A DNA stretch of 64,000 nucleotides from an uncultured Lachnospiraceae bacterium. GTDB lineage: Bacteria; Bacillota; Clostridia; Lachnospirales; Lachnospiraceae. A program made the position numbers and the translations under genes. Where the stretch lies: the NCBI GenBank assembly GCA_959022495.1, contig CAUEYX010000001.1:192616-256615 (forward strand), given 5' to 3'. The stretch's first letter is position 1. Every line of letters begins with the position of its first letter. This document shows positions 9,005 through 16,512 of this stretch, one piece after another. The notes beneath the pieces were generated by a model, which had not been told where the DNA came from, searched no databases, and was given only the letters and a program-made list of their open reading frames with translations.

Positions 9005-9718
9005 AGGACACCATCTCCTTTCAGAAATGATTTTTTTGTCATACTCGAATCCTATTATCTGAATGATATATAAATACTTTTCTTACACTGACTAGAGGCT
9101 GTTCCTATTGCAATATTACATTACAAGTCAAAGGTCATGCCTCCGCTCTCACTGGAATTAAGGCAGGTTATATAGAATATCTAATTTCCCTGCCACTACT
9201 TCATCGGTTGGTAACACCTCCATAGTTCCAGCTTTCGACGTTCCAACAGTTCTATCTCTTACCATATGTACTTAGGTGCTTACTTTAAGCCTTGTGACAC
9301 AAAATTGCCTGTAACAATTTAGGGATTTTCATAGACGATAGTTTTACTCGTCCCCGTCACACACCTATTTAGGTGATAAGCATTTCTACTTATTATGTTT
9401 ATAGACTCGTACATTCGCAAGTTCGTCAGTCCTAAGTTTGGACATTCTCACCATATACATTTTATAGACCCCAGACCTATAGGATACACCAACCACCTCT
9501 GGTTAGCTTTCGTGTGGTAATAAATTCCCCTTACGGTATCTCTCGGTCCACTTTACCGAGCTTCATACAATTAAACTCATTACCATTTTATTAACTGCAT
9601 GTCGGAGCTTCAGGGGGAGCATTTCAAGGCGTTACCCTATCATTCTACTCCTCGAACTGTTAGTTCTTCTGGTTAGCTTAACCAGCGCATCGTCTTTTCA
9701 ACGATGAACGTCTCGCAC
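9005..9718 (-). ncRNA. Group II intron domains I-IV (ribozyme 5' part)
   Basis: These roughly 710 bases without a credible ORF lie between the intron 5' splice site and the maturase start. Their length and position match ribozyme domains I-IV of bacterial group II introns. I did not resolve the exon-binding sites. A partial match to the last bases of the 5' exon (GACTTT) is present on the intron strand around 9278-9286 but has one mismatch. Confidence 0.7.
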
Positions 9719-10069
9719 AAAGTCAACATCCGCAATCATAAACGGGTAAAGCGGATGTCGAAACATGATCCGCACTGGAAACACATCCAGTCCGGTTTTC
9801 CTGGCGAATATCTCCGCCACCAGATCTTCCAGCCGGTGTCCCACTTCTTTGGCTACCCAGTTTGCTTCCTCTTCCTCGATTGCCGGCATAACGCCAATCT
9901 TGTTGTAGTAAACATCTCGGTTGGTGGCAAAGGGTGAAATCCCCATGATTGCCGCCACATCACTGCCGCCGATACCCAGTCGGCGGTAGGAAAGCCAGTC
10001 CTCCCTTGTAAGATTACTGATGTCAATCACCTGTTCCGGTTCATAATCCATTCGCAATGTGCTTTCCAT
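9719..10069 (-). CDS. YqaJ-type recombinase, 5' exon
   Basis: The 5' exon of the split recombinase gene encodes 117 residues. It contains the characteristic N-terminal motif RRLGIGGSDVAAIMGISPFA (residues about 30-49), the EVGHRLEDLVAEIF segment with its conserved Glu, and ends at FMIADVDF, whose Asp belongs to the nuclease site. Without splicing, translation would run only a few codons into the intron before stopping. The ATG at 10069 has AAGGAGG upstream, and the gene begins 12 bases past the stop of the upstream gene. Function therefore depends on intron splicing. Confidence 0.85.
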
Positions 10070-10081
10070 ATATTTTCCTCC

Positions 10082-11221
10082 TTAACAATTTACAGCCCCA
10101 TATACGTCAAATTCTTTCCAGTCCAGCGCAAGGGCTTTGGTAATATCCTCTTCCATGCGTAAAAGCTGGCTGCCGGGTACCCCCTGGCAGGCTGCATAGA
10201 AAGGCGCTTCGCCGATGGCATAATAAAGGTCGTGTGCCGTACAGTTTCCCTCCCCATTCTGGGCGATATACATCTCTACCACCTCATTGCGGATAGATGC
10301 CCGGATCTTCATTTTTTTCATCAGCAGTTTTAAACAATTCGCCGGATTGTGAATCTCAATCTCCAGAAGCGCCGCAAGGTTAGCCGCTGCGTCCAGATAC
10401 CTTGCATACACCTGCTTTAAATTCTCCCGGTAATCCAGGATTGTAGCGTGGTGTTTGTGATGCAGGGTTATAGGGCTTCCCAGACCAAGGGTATGGTTCT
10501 TTCCCTCCGTCAGCAGCATGGGATACAGATTAACACCGCTGGCTGCCACGTCAGAAGTGACAAGCCGAAGCGCCGGAGTCAGTTTCTTCTCCTTTACTCC
10601 ATACCGGTCCAATACCTCCCGGTAAGTGTCCAGAAGTTCCGGACTTCCTTCCAGCTTCCACATAGCACTCATCACTGAATGATCATAAGTTCCGGAGCCT
10701 TCCATGTAGGCGCTGCCCTTGAAATTGGCGTTCAGATACTCACTTGTAGTCTCGAAGACCGCTTTCATATCCAGCACACTGTACTCATGGCTGTCTCCGC
10801 CATGAACAGCAGACACTTTGCCGTCTGCGATCTTAATGAGACTTTCCCCTTTTGCCACCTTCAGGCAGTAATTCACTACCTTTGCATAAGTTGCCTTATC
10901 CAGTTTCCGAAGTCCGTCTCCGTTTACACCGGCCCGGCTCAAAATTGTCTGGATTGCGCAGTCGCGGATGGGATAAATTTCACCTCGCATCTTCAAAAGA
11001 AGCTGCGTATTCTTCTCTGTATCCGCAAGGATATCGTCCATCTCTTTTACTCCGCTTTCCAGGTTCTTTGCCTCCTTTTCCAGCGGGATCAAGCGAAGGG
11101 AACGGGTTGGCTTGCGAATCCAGCGAGATGACCGGCTGCGCCGGGAGAGAAACGAAAGCATCTCCTCTGCCGTGTCAAAGGTTTCTACAAACCCATCTGC
11201 ATACACCATTGTTTCATTCAT
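10082..11221 (-). CDS. Unrecognised mobile-element protein (weak DUF932-like character)
   Basis: The 379-residue protein begins MNETMVYADGFVETFDTAEEMLSFLSRRSR. Its centre (SHEYSVLDMKAVFETTSEYL, then LVTSDVAASGVNLYPMLLTEGKNHTLGLGSPITLHHK) is reminiscent of DUF932-like phage and plasmid proteins, but the match is from memory and weak. There are no membrane segments. It is the first gene of the leftward operon, directly after the structured leader, and is followed after 12 bases by yqaJ. Its position suggests an early recombination or replication role; I assign no specific function. Confidence 0.55.
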   Translation of the reverse strand: MNETMVYADGFVETFDTAEEMLSFLSRRSRSSRWIRKPTRSLRLIPLEKEAKNLESGVKEMDDILADTEKNTQLLLKMRGEIYPIRDCAIQTILSRAGVNGDGLRKLDKATYAKVVNYCLKVAKGESLIKIADGKVSAVHGGDSHEYSVLDMKAVFETTSEYLNANFKGSAYMEGSGTYDHSVMSAMWKLEGSPELLDTYREVLDRYGVKEKKLTPALRLVTSDVAASGVNLYPMLLTEGKNHTLGLGSPITLHHKHHATILDYRENLKQVYARYLDAAANLAALLEIEIHNPANCLKLLMKKMKIRASIRNEVVEMYIAQNGEGNCTAHDLYYAIGEAPFYAACQGVPGSQLLRMEEDITKALALDWKEFDVYGAVNC

Positions 11222-11598
11222 GTTTTTCTTCCACCTTTCTTAAAAATTTTTATCCATAAACAGCCGAAGCTGATTGTGGCAAGCCACACACTTAAACAAA
11301 AATACTACGGAAAACGTAAACGGCTGCTCGTGCAAGCACGGCAGTTGCTTTCCGGGCGTATCGCACAAAAAAAGGATGATCTGAGAAATGTATTCTTTCT
11401 CCAATCATCCTTAAAATTTTGGTATTCACCTAAAAAACAAAAAAAGTGCCACATTGCCAATTCAGGCATACTGTGACACTGATCTACAAACATAAACAAC
11501 TTATGCCGGGAAAAGCTTCCGCTTTTCCTCTCGATGTCTGGGATTTCCAAAAATCCCAAAACACTTTTCCCAAAAGGGAACATATAAAAAACAACTAT
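11222..11598 (-). ncRNA. Structured 5' leader of the leftward element operon
   Basis: The 375 bases between the promoter and the first gene contain no convincing ORF but many hairpins. In transcription order these are an AAGGG-type stem near 11565-11581, a TGGGATTT/AAATCCCA stem, a GGAAAAGC/GCTTTTCC stem, a GTGTCACA/TGTGGCAC pair around 11446-11480, a strong terminator at 11412-11366, and a CGTGC/GCACG stem near 11330. It looks like an attenuator or a trans-acting RNA with its own terminator. A reading frame over 11583-11305 crosses all the stems and looks non-coding. Confidence 0.5.
11366..11412 (-). terminator. Intrinsic terminator inside the operon leader
   Basis: On the reverse strand, AAGGATGATTGGAGAAA pairs with TTTCTCAGATCATCCTT and is followed by seven or more T. 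It lies about 190 bases after the promoter and 145 bases before the first gene, so it must be read through or switched off for the operon to be expressed. Confidence 0.75.
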
Positions 11599-11604
11599 AT
11601 CAGT

Positions 11605-11633
11605 ATACTAGCACAGGATATAGTAGCTGTCAA
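11605..11633 (-). promoter_or_regulatory. Promoter of the leftward element operon
   Basis: On the reverse strand TTGACA (11633-11628) is followed, after exactly 17 bases, by TAGTAT (11610-11605). The expected transcription start is near 11598. Confidence 0.65.
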
Positions 11634-11723
11634 TTTATTTCATAGCATATATAGTATTTCAATAAAGCACAGCTTCCTTATTTTATGGATATCTCTCCTG
11701 TTTTTCTAACATCTGCCCTAAAT

Positions 11724-11930
11724 TTATTTTCCATCTGACTCTATGTCCGCAAGGACAAACTCAATCTGCCGGCTAAGAAAATCCCTGCAACTGCTTAAAA
11801 CTCTGCCGTGCTGTCGTTGTTCATCTTTCGCATTTTTTTCGCACAGTTCCCTATAAACACAGTCATCGCAGTTATTCGCCAATGCCTCCCGTATCCAATC
11901 CAATTCTTTCTGCGTACCTATTATTTTCAT
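11724..11930 (-). CDS. Small Cys-containing protein of the element
   Basis: This 68-residue protein (MKIIGTQKELDWIREALANNCDDCVYRELCEKNAKDEQ...) carries a CDDC-x5-C cluster, followed by a basic and then an acidic C-terminal helix. I do not recognise the family; similar short Cys-rich proteins occur in Firmicutes ICEs. AGGTG stands 8 bases before the ATG. It is divergent from the XRE regulator at 12126, with a 22-bp perfect palindrome between them, so it is probably under that regulator's control. Confidence 0.6.
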   Translation of the reverse strand: MKIIGTQKELDWIREALANNCDDCVYRELCEKNAKDEQRQHGRVLSSCRDFLSRQIEFVLADIESDGK

Positions 11931-12012
11931 CTAAAACACCTCATTTTCATCATACCCCAAAACTGTATTTCTATCACTACTTTTCTCAAGAAGTATTATA
12001 ACAGGAAATTAC

Positions 12013-12034
12013 GGTTATATTACGTAATATAACC
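12013..12034. promoter_or_regulatory. 22-bp perfect palindrome, likely operator
   Basis: The left arm GGTTATATTAC is followed directly by its exact reverse complement. It lies between the divergent 68-residue gene and the XRE gene. It is the obvious binding site for the XRE protein; binding is inferred. Confidence 0.65.
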
Positions 12035-12125
12035 ATTTATCAAATATTATCTCTATTTTATTCCGTAATTTACTGCAATTAAATAGTTTAAAATCGAAAG
12101 AAAGAACAGAAGAGAGGTGGAGTGT

Positions 12126-12443
12126 ATGGACAAAAAATTTATTGGTGACCGGATTACCGAACTGCGGATTAAAAAAAATATCTCAGAATATCAGATGAGT
12201 TTGGATCTTGGCAAGAACAAAAGCTACATTCAGTCTATTTCTTCTGGACGTTCTCTTCCAACCATGCAGAATTTTCTGGAAATCTGCGAATACCTGGAAA
12301 TCACTCCTGCCCAGTTTTTCGATACAGAACTGCATAACCTTCCCTTGTTTGAAAAAGCCACGGATCTGTTAAAGCAGCTTGATGATGAAGATATGCTTGC
12401 TGTAATCAGCATACTGAACCGTCTTGCCTTTAAGCACAAATAA
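12126..12443 (+). CDS. XRE-family transcriptional regulator of the element
   Basis: About 105 residues: MDKKFIGDRITELRIKKNISEYQMSLDLGKNKSYIQSISSGRSLPTMQNFLEICEYLEITPAQFFD gives a complete Cro/CI helix-turn-helix. A short C-terminal helix (LLKQLDDEDMLAVISILNRL) probably serves for dimerisation. An upstream GTG at 12117 overlaps the GAGGTGG ribosome site, so the ATG at 12126 is chosen. It sits between the leftward operon and xis-int, the usual place for the element's main repressor. A terminator follows at 12452. Confidence 0.85.
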   Translation: MDKKFIGDRITELRIKKNISEYQMSLDLGKNKSYIQSISSGRSLPTMQNFLEICEYLEITPAQFFDTELHNLPLFEKATDLLKQLDDEDMLAVISILNRLAFKHK

Positions 12444-12451
12444 TTTTCCCA

Positions 12452-12477
12452 AACTGCCCTTTCCCGGGCAGTTTTTT
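12452..12477 (+). terminator. Intrinsic terminator after the element regulator
   Basis: AACTGCCC and GGGCAGTT form a tight stem with a 6-base loop, followed by TTTTT. Confidence 0.75.
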
Positions 12478-12554
12478 CCAATTATCTTCCTTTTCCCACT
12501 ATTTTCTTTACAAATGGCAAAAACCATGATGTACCTTGAAAACCACATACCCTC

Positions 12555-12673
12555 CCCGTAAGAGAGATACGGGTTCCGGCAGATAGTGTAGCATTTTGCG
12601 CGCCTGCCGGATGGAAGATTACATAGTAACGCCGGATACATGGCCGGATAGGGCATAGGAACTGGCTTACGGG
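12555..12673. other. Structured non-coding element between regulator and xis
   Basis: No gene lies between 12444 and 12808. The 119-bp block is closed by CCCGTAAG (12555-12562) and CTTACGGG (12666-12673). Inside are a stem CCGGCAG / CTGCCGG (12576-12582 with 12604-12610) and a small CCGG-atacatgg-CCGG hairpin (12632-12647). Together they would form a three-way junction in RNA or single-stranded DNA. It could be a leader RNA of xis-int or a processing/transfer origin; nothing in the sequence decides this. Confidence 0.45.
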
Positions 12674-12808
12674 AAGGAAACTTTTTAATCCAATTCAACA
12701 CTGATTTGTTACATAAGGAAATTTACAAGACGGCAGAAAAAATGTATACTATTGGCATGAGGATGTCTTAGTTATACGTTTTCTCTGCTGTTTTTGAAAG
12801 GAGGATAC

Positions 12809-13021
12809 ATGACAGCAGAAACGAACTCATTAACCTCTGCAATATCATCCGGTGGATCTAATACTTACTCCGTAAGTGAGATTGCCATCATTCTCGGAAT
12901 CAGTAAACGATCTGCTTATAAACTTTGCGAGCAGAATCTTTTTATTTCCAAACGGATTGGCAGAATTATACGGGTAAATAAAAAATCCTTTGAGGACTGG
13001 CTGAATAGCAGACCTGAATAA
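12809..13021 (+). CDS. xis: Excisionase-like helix-turn-helix protein
   Basis: This protein of about 70 residues contains YSVSEIAIILGISKRSAYKLCEQNLFISKRIGRIIRVNKKSFEDWLNS, the MerR-like winged-helix pattern of the excisionase family used by Tn916-like and related elements. It bends DNA at the element end to favour excision. A TTG at 12794 is in frame, but the AAAGGAGG ribosome site lies at 12797-12804, so the ATG at 12809 is the start. It lies 12 bases before the integrase gene, forming a xis-int pair. Confidence 0.85.
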   Translation: MTAETNSLTSAISSGGSNTYSVSEIAIILGISKRSAYKLCEQNLFISKRIGRIIRVNKKSFEDWLNSRPE

Positions 13022-13033
13022 AGGAGAAAACGT

Positions 13034-14416
13034 ATGGCTACAATCATTAAACGCAAAAAGAACTATTCCGTTGTTTACTATTACGAGACGCCTGAAGGTG
13101 AAAAGAAACAAAAGTGGGAGACATTCACCAGCTACAAAGATGCAAACAGAAGGAAGATCGAAGTGGAAAATCAACAGGAAAATGGCACTTTTATAGCGCC
13201 TACCTCCCAGACCGTTGAAGATTTTCTTTATGATTTTGTAACGCTCTATGGCGAAAAAAACTGGGGATTAAGTACCTATGACAGTAATCTTGGACTAATC
13301 AGTAACTATATCAACCCAATCATAGGTTCTGTTCCAATTCAGCAGGTAAACCGCAAATTTGTAGATATTTATTACAATACGTTGAAGAAAACAAAACCTG
13401 TAGTCGTCAGGAACCGTAAACCTAAAAACGAATTTCTTCCCACATCTACCATTGAAAGAATTTTTAAATTACTTTCCTGCGCTTTTAATCAGGCGATTAA
13501 ATGGGAAATGGTCGGTAAAAATCCTTTCCAGCTTTCAGACGCTCTTCCAAAAACAAAGTACAAAAAACGTGACATCTGGACACCAGATATAATTTGCCAG
13601 GCGCTCAATAGCTGTAAGGACAGTAAACTGTATGTGGCAATGAACCTTTCCTTCGCCTGCTCCATGCGTGAGGGAGAAATTCTTGGACTGACCTGGGATC
13701 ATGTAAATATCACGGAACAGGCGATTGCGGAAGATAATGCTTATGTGGATATTAAACAGGAATTACTCCGGGTGTCCAAAAGAGCAATGGAACAACTGGA
13801 TGAGAAGGATATTTATTATATCTTTCCTCCTCTGATGCCGAATACATCAACTAGGGTAGTTCTTAAAAAACCGAAAAATGACAGTAGTATCCGGCGTATC
13901 TGGCTTCCTAAGACACTTGCATACATTTTACGGGACTGGAAAAAGGCTCAGGAAGAATTAAAAGGATTCCTTGGGGATGAATATCATGATTATAATCTGG
14001 TCGTTGCATTGGCAAACGGCCGTCCCTGCGAGGGGCGAGTATTATTAAAACTCTTTAACCAATTAAGAAAGGAAGCAGGGCTGCCAAATGTAGTTTTCCA
14101 CTCCCTTCGTCATTCCAGTACCACCTATAAGCTGAAACTCAATCATGGCGACATCAAAGCAACCCAGGGAGATACTGGTCACGCACAGGCAGATATGGTC
14201 ACCGAGATTTATTCCCACATTCTGGACGAAGACAGAAAAATCAATGCGCAGAAATTTGACGCTGCATTTTATGCGAATCCGGATCTCAGCAAATACAATC
14301 CACCTACCCCGGATCAGAAAAAGGGAGAAGATCAAATTGACATCAATGCTCTGATTGCACAGCTAAAAAAATCGCCAGAACTTGCCAGTACTTTAGCGCA
14401 GCTTCTGGCTCAGTAG
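13034..14416 (+). CDS. int: Tyrosine recombinase (integrase)
   Basis: The 460-residue enzyme has an N-terminal arm-binding domain (KRKKNYSVVYYYETPEGEKKQKWETF), a core-binding SAM-like domain (residues about 60-165, SQTVEDFLYDFVTLYGEKNWGLSTYDSNL) and a catalytic domain. The active-site residues are the Arg in CSMREGEILGLTW (about 213), HSLRH (about 358-362), the TGHAQADMVTEIYSHI box and Tyr about 395. The C-terminal tail is long and polar. AAAGGAG precedes the ATG. The gene points to the nearby element end with its repeat array and tRNA. It should catalyse integration into and excision from tRNA-Arg. Confidence 0.95.
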   Translation: MATIIKRKKNYSVVYYYETPEGEKKQKWETFTSYKDANRRKIEVENQQENGTFIAPTSQTVEDFLYDFVTLYGEKNWGLSTYDSNLGLISNYINPIIGSVPIQQVNRKFVDIYYNTLKKTKPVVVRNRKPKNEFLPTSTIERIFKLLSCAFNQAIKWEMVGKNPFQLSDALPKTKYKKRDIWTPDIICQALNSCKDSKLYVAMNLSFACSMREGEILGLTWDHVNITEQAIAEDNAYVDIKQELLRVSKRAMEQLDEKDIYYIFPPLMPNTSTRVVLKKPKNDSSIRRIWLPKTLAYILRDWKKAQEELKGFLGDEYHDYNLVVALANGRPCEGRVLLKLFNQLRKEAGLPNVVFHSLRHSSTTYKLKLNHGDIKATQGDTGHAQADMVTEIYSHILDEDRKINAQKFDAAFYANPDLSKYNPPTPDQKKGEDQIDINALIAQLKKSPELASTLAQLLAQ

Positions 14417-14417
14417 T

Positions 14418-14508
14418 TTATTAGCAGAAAAATCAGCAATTCTCTTATTAGCAGGAATGTTGATTTTATTAGCAAAAAGTGGCGGGACAGTTCAAATCCA
14501 AATTAGCA
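14418..14508 (+). repeat. Iterated TTATTAGCA repeats, likely integrase arm sites
   Basis: TTATTAGCA occurs at 14418-14426, 14445-14453 and 14466-14474, with a shorter ATTAGCA at 14502-14508. They start 2 bases after the integrase stop. Short direct repeats at the element end are the usual binding sites for the N-terminal domain of this integrase class. The role is inferred. Confidence 0.6.
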
Positions 14509-14556
14509 AAATTTATAATTATACATTTTGGATGGCATATGTTTTTCCGAAAGAGA

Positions 14557-14588
14557 AAACGCCACAAATCGTATGATTCATGGCGTTT
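14557..14588 (-). terminator. Terminator after tRNA-Arg
   Basis: On the reverse strand AAACGCC and GGCGTTT pair across an 18-base loop, followed by TCTCTTTC. It ends the tRNA-Arg transcript. Confidence 0.5.
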
Positions 14589-14591
14589 ATA

Positions 14592-14665
14592 CGTTCCTGA
14601 CTGGAGTCGAACCAGCGGCCTATTGCTTAGGAGGCAATCGCTCTATCCTACTGAGCTACAGGAAC
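14592..14665 (-). tRNA. tRNA-Arg (anticodon CCU), complete
   Basis: A 74-nt cloverleaf on the reverse strand has acceptor arms GTTCCTG / CAGGAAC with discriminator G, a D arm GCTCAGTAGGATAGAGC, the anticodon loop CTCCTAA (anticodon complement at 14629-14631) and a T arm ending GGTTCGACTCC. CCA is not encoded. It lies between the integrase repeats and a truncated second tRNA-Arg copy, so it is either carried by the element or is the restored target gene. Confidence 0.9.
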
Positions 14666-14738
14666 CTATTTATATTATAACGATTTTATGCAACCGTTAC
14701 AACCAAATTATTCATTTTTGGATTTGAACGAACCGACA

Positions 14739-14778
14739 CTTAGGAGGCGGTCGCTCTATCCAGCTGAGCTACGGAAAC
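14739..14778 (-). pseudogene. Truncated tRNA-Arg (CCU), 5' half
   Basis: The reverse strand begins as a normal tRNA (GTTTCCGTAGCTCAGCTGG, then ATAGAGCGACCGCCTCCTAAG). After the anticodon loop the sequence no longer forms the anticodon stem, and no CGGAAAC acceptor partner follows. It shares the block CTTAGGAGGC with the intact tRNA 110 bases away. It is most simply the host tRNA broken at the attachment core by integration of the element. Confidence 0.6.
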
Positions 14779-14960
14779 AGATATGATTAATTGTGCCTTT
14801 GCCAGACACAATTAATAATATACCATGTTTTCTTTGTTTTCTCAACCTTTTTTGTTTATCTAGTAAAATTTTCGTCCTATGCTATAATGATCTTACCGGA
14901 ATCAGTGAAAACAAGAACCAACAGAATCATTCTTTCCAATCAAAGAGGAGGCCTAATTCC

Positions 14961-15446
14961 ATGAGACTTTTTATTGCCATCCGGCTTTCAGATGACATGA
15001 CGAAAACCCTGGTAAATTTGATGCATGATCTAAAGAAACAGGGGATTGAAGGCAGTTATACTCCGGCGCAGAACCTTCACATGACGCTGGCGTTTATCGG
15101 ACAGTACGACGACCCTGAAAAGGTAAAATCCGTTTTGAAGCGGATTCCCCTGCCGGAGTTCCGGCTGAGCCTGTCAGATTTCGGGAATTTTGGCAGCATT
15201 CTCTGGGCGGGGGTAAAAGGGAACCAGAAGCTGAAAACTTATGTAAAGGATCTGCGCTCGGCCCTTGACGCTGAGGGGATTCCATATGACAGGGATAAAT
15301 TCATTCCGCACATAACGCTGGTGCGAAAATATTCTGCAAAGCGTCCATATAAAGCGCGTATGCCGAAAGCGGAAATGATCGTAAAAAAGGCGTCCCTGAT
15401 GAAATCAGAGCAGAAAAACGGAAAAGCAGTCTATAAAGAAATATGA
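14961..15446 (+). CDS. thpR: RNA 2',3'-cyclic phosphodiesterase (LigT/2H family)
   Basis: The 161-residue protein starts MRLFIAIRLSDDMTKTLV and has both 2H motifs, HMTL (His 40) and HITL (residue about 118), the two catalytic histidines of the family. The family opens 2',3'-cyclic phosphates on RNA ends. The ATG at 14961 is preceded by GAGGAGG; an upstream extension of the frame to 14793 has no ribosome site and is rejected. It stands alone, just outside the element. Confidence 0.9.
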   Translation: MRLFIAIRLSDDMTKTLVNLMHDLKKQGIEGSYTPAQNLHMTLAFIGQYDDPEKVKSVLKRIPLPEFRLSLSDFGNFGSILWAGVKGNQKLKTYVKDLRSALDAEGIPYDRDKFIPHITLVRKYSAKRPYKARMPKAEMIVKKASLMKSEQKNGKAVYKEI

Positions 15447-15478
15447 AAGCAGAGCCCTTTTCAGCTGCGGACTGTCTG

Positions 15479-16366
15479 TCAGCCCAGCTTTCCCCGCCTG
15501 TATTCCAGAGGTGTGACGCCGTGCGTTTCACGAAAGACCTTTCCAAAGTACGCGCTGTTTGAGAATCCGCACTGCAGCGCAATATCAAGGACTGAATCAC
15601 CGGTATCCTTTAAAAGCGTTTCCGCGCACTGCATGCGGTAGTCCATCAGATACTCAAATGGTGTCTGATGGATTGTATTTTTAAAGCACCGGGTACATTC
15701 CCTTGGGCTGACAGAAGCGGAATCGGCAATCTCTGCCAGGGAGATCCGTTCGCTGTAGTTGTCCTGTATAAAGGCAAGCATGGTCTGTATGCGGTCCTGG
15801 TCTGCCGTCTTAAGGGGCATCCTGTCTGCTTCCAGGGAACGGATCTCTTCCATCAGGAGAAGCCAGATATCAGAGAAGACGTTCCGTATCTGGAATTCGC
15901 AGTTCGGTTCCCGCTGGAGCAGGGATGCTTTTTTAAGCAGGGACAATATTTTCTTCTGCACCGGGTTTCCGTCTCGGAATTCCACTAAGTCAAACCGCTT
16001 GTCCTGAATGACAGGGGTGATATATTTTGTCTCGAAGATACTCTTGAAATGTCCGCTCAGGAATATGGGATGGAACAAGTGAGAGCAGTTGATTACCTCC
16101 GCGGACGTTCCTTCCGCTTCCATGGCGGCAAGGATATTCGAATTGATAAAAAAGCCTTCCCCTTCAGAAAAATGATATGTCTGATGAATGGTAGTGACCT
16201 TCATATCCCCTTTCCGCATATAGCTGAACTCCACTTCTTCATGCCAGTGCCAGGGAATGTGCGTCTTCCGCATATTTGCTGTATGCATGACATACGGGTA
16301 CTCTGGTGTCATTCCTGCAATTTCTTCCAGCTGATTACTATGAATTTTAATTCCTTTGATCTCCAC
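15479..16366 (-). CDS. AraC-family transcriptional regulator
   Basis: About 295 residues with an N-terminal cupin sensor (HIPWHWHEEVEFSYMRKGDMKVTTIHQTYHFSEGEGFFINSN) and a C-terminal double helix-turn-helix (ISLAEIADSASVSPRECTRCFKNTIHQTPFEYLMDYRMQCAETLL and LDIALQCGFSNSAYFGKVFRETHGVTPLEYR). The GTG at 16366 is preferred because TGAGG lies 6 bases before it. A GTG at 16378 is in frame but lacks a ribosome site. Such cupin-AraC proteins usually respond to sugars. It is divergent from the 23-residue peptide and the sucrose locus; its target is not shown. Confidence 0.88.
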   Translation of the reverse strand: MEIKGIKIHSNQLEEIAGMTPEYPYVMHTANMRKTHIPWHWHEEVEFSYMRKGDMKVTTIHQTYHFSEGEGFFINSNILAAMEAEGTSAEVINCSHLFHPIFLSGHFKSIFETKYITPVIQDKRFDLVEFRDGNPVQKKILSLLKKASLLQREPNCEFQIRNVFSDIWLLLMEEIRSLEADRMPLKTADQDRIQTMLAFIQDNYSERISLAEIADSASVSPRECTRCFKNTIHQTPFEYLMDYRMQCAETLLKDTGDSVLDIALQCGFSNSAYFGKVFRETHGVTPLEYRRGKLG

Positions 16367-16512
16367 GGCTGACCTCACATTATAATTTTAAATACAAGTT
16401 TGGCTGTATATTTATATTATTTAAGCATAAATATATATATTTGTCAAAATAGGAAATATATAATGAAATCACAGATAAAGCAGGAAAGCCGAAAATGAAA
16501 GGAGGAAAAAAG

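Larger units (their letters stand above)
6311..9718 (-). mobile_element. Group II intron with maturase and extra cargo genes
   Basis: The 5' boundary on the reverse strand is GTGCGAGACG, matching the GUGYG consensus. Domain V is recognisable at 7085-7052 (CGCCGTATG...CGTACGGTG with a GAAA-type loop). The 3' end is placed at ...ACATTACCTAT, ending in AY as expected, because only this position restores the yqaJ frame. Domains I-IV fall in 9005-9718 and the maturase ORF sits in domain IV. The unusual point is about 740 bases between domain V and the 3' splice site, holding two genes. A short 5' strand after domain V (GGAAAATGT) can pair with ACATTACC at the 3' end. Domain VI may therefore be intact with a huge loop. 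The 3' boundary could be off by a few bases. Confidence 0.8.
14490..14729. repeat. 13-bp inverted repeats flanking tRNA-Arg
   Basis: GTTCAAATCCAAA at 14490-14502 is exactly reversed at 14717-14729. The pair brackets the intact tRNA-Arg. The sequence resembles a tRNA T-loop. It may belong to the attachment region; the function is unknown. Confidence 0.5.

Noticed and set aside
11305..11583. 92-codon reverse frame in the element leader
   Set aside because: It passes through several perfect hairpins and the terminator, and lacks a ribosome site.
14787..14816. TTAATTGTG/CACAATTAA hairpin as a terminator
   Set aside because: The stem is perfect, but no T-run follows on either strand; it could be an operator or chance, so it is not listed as a feature.
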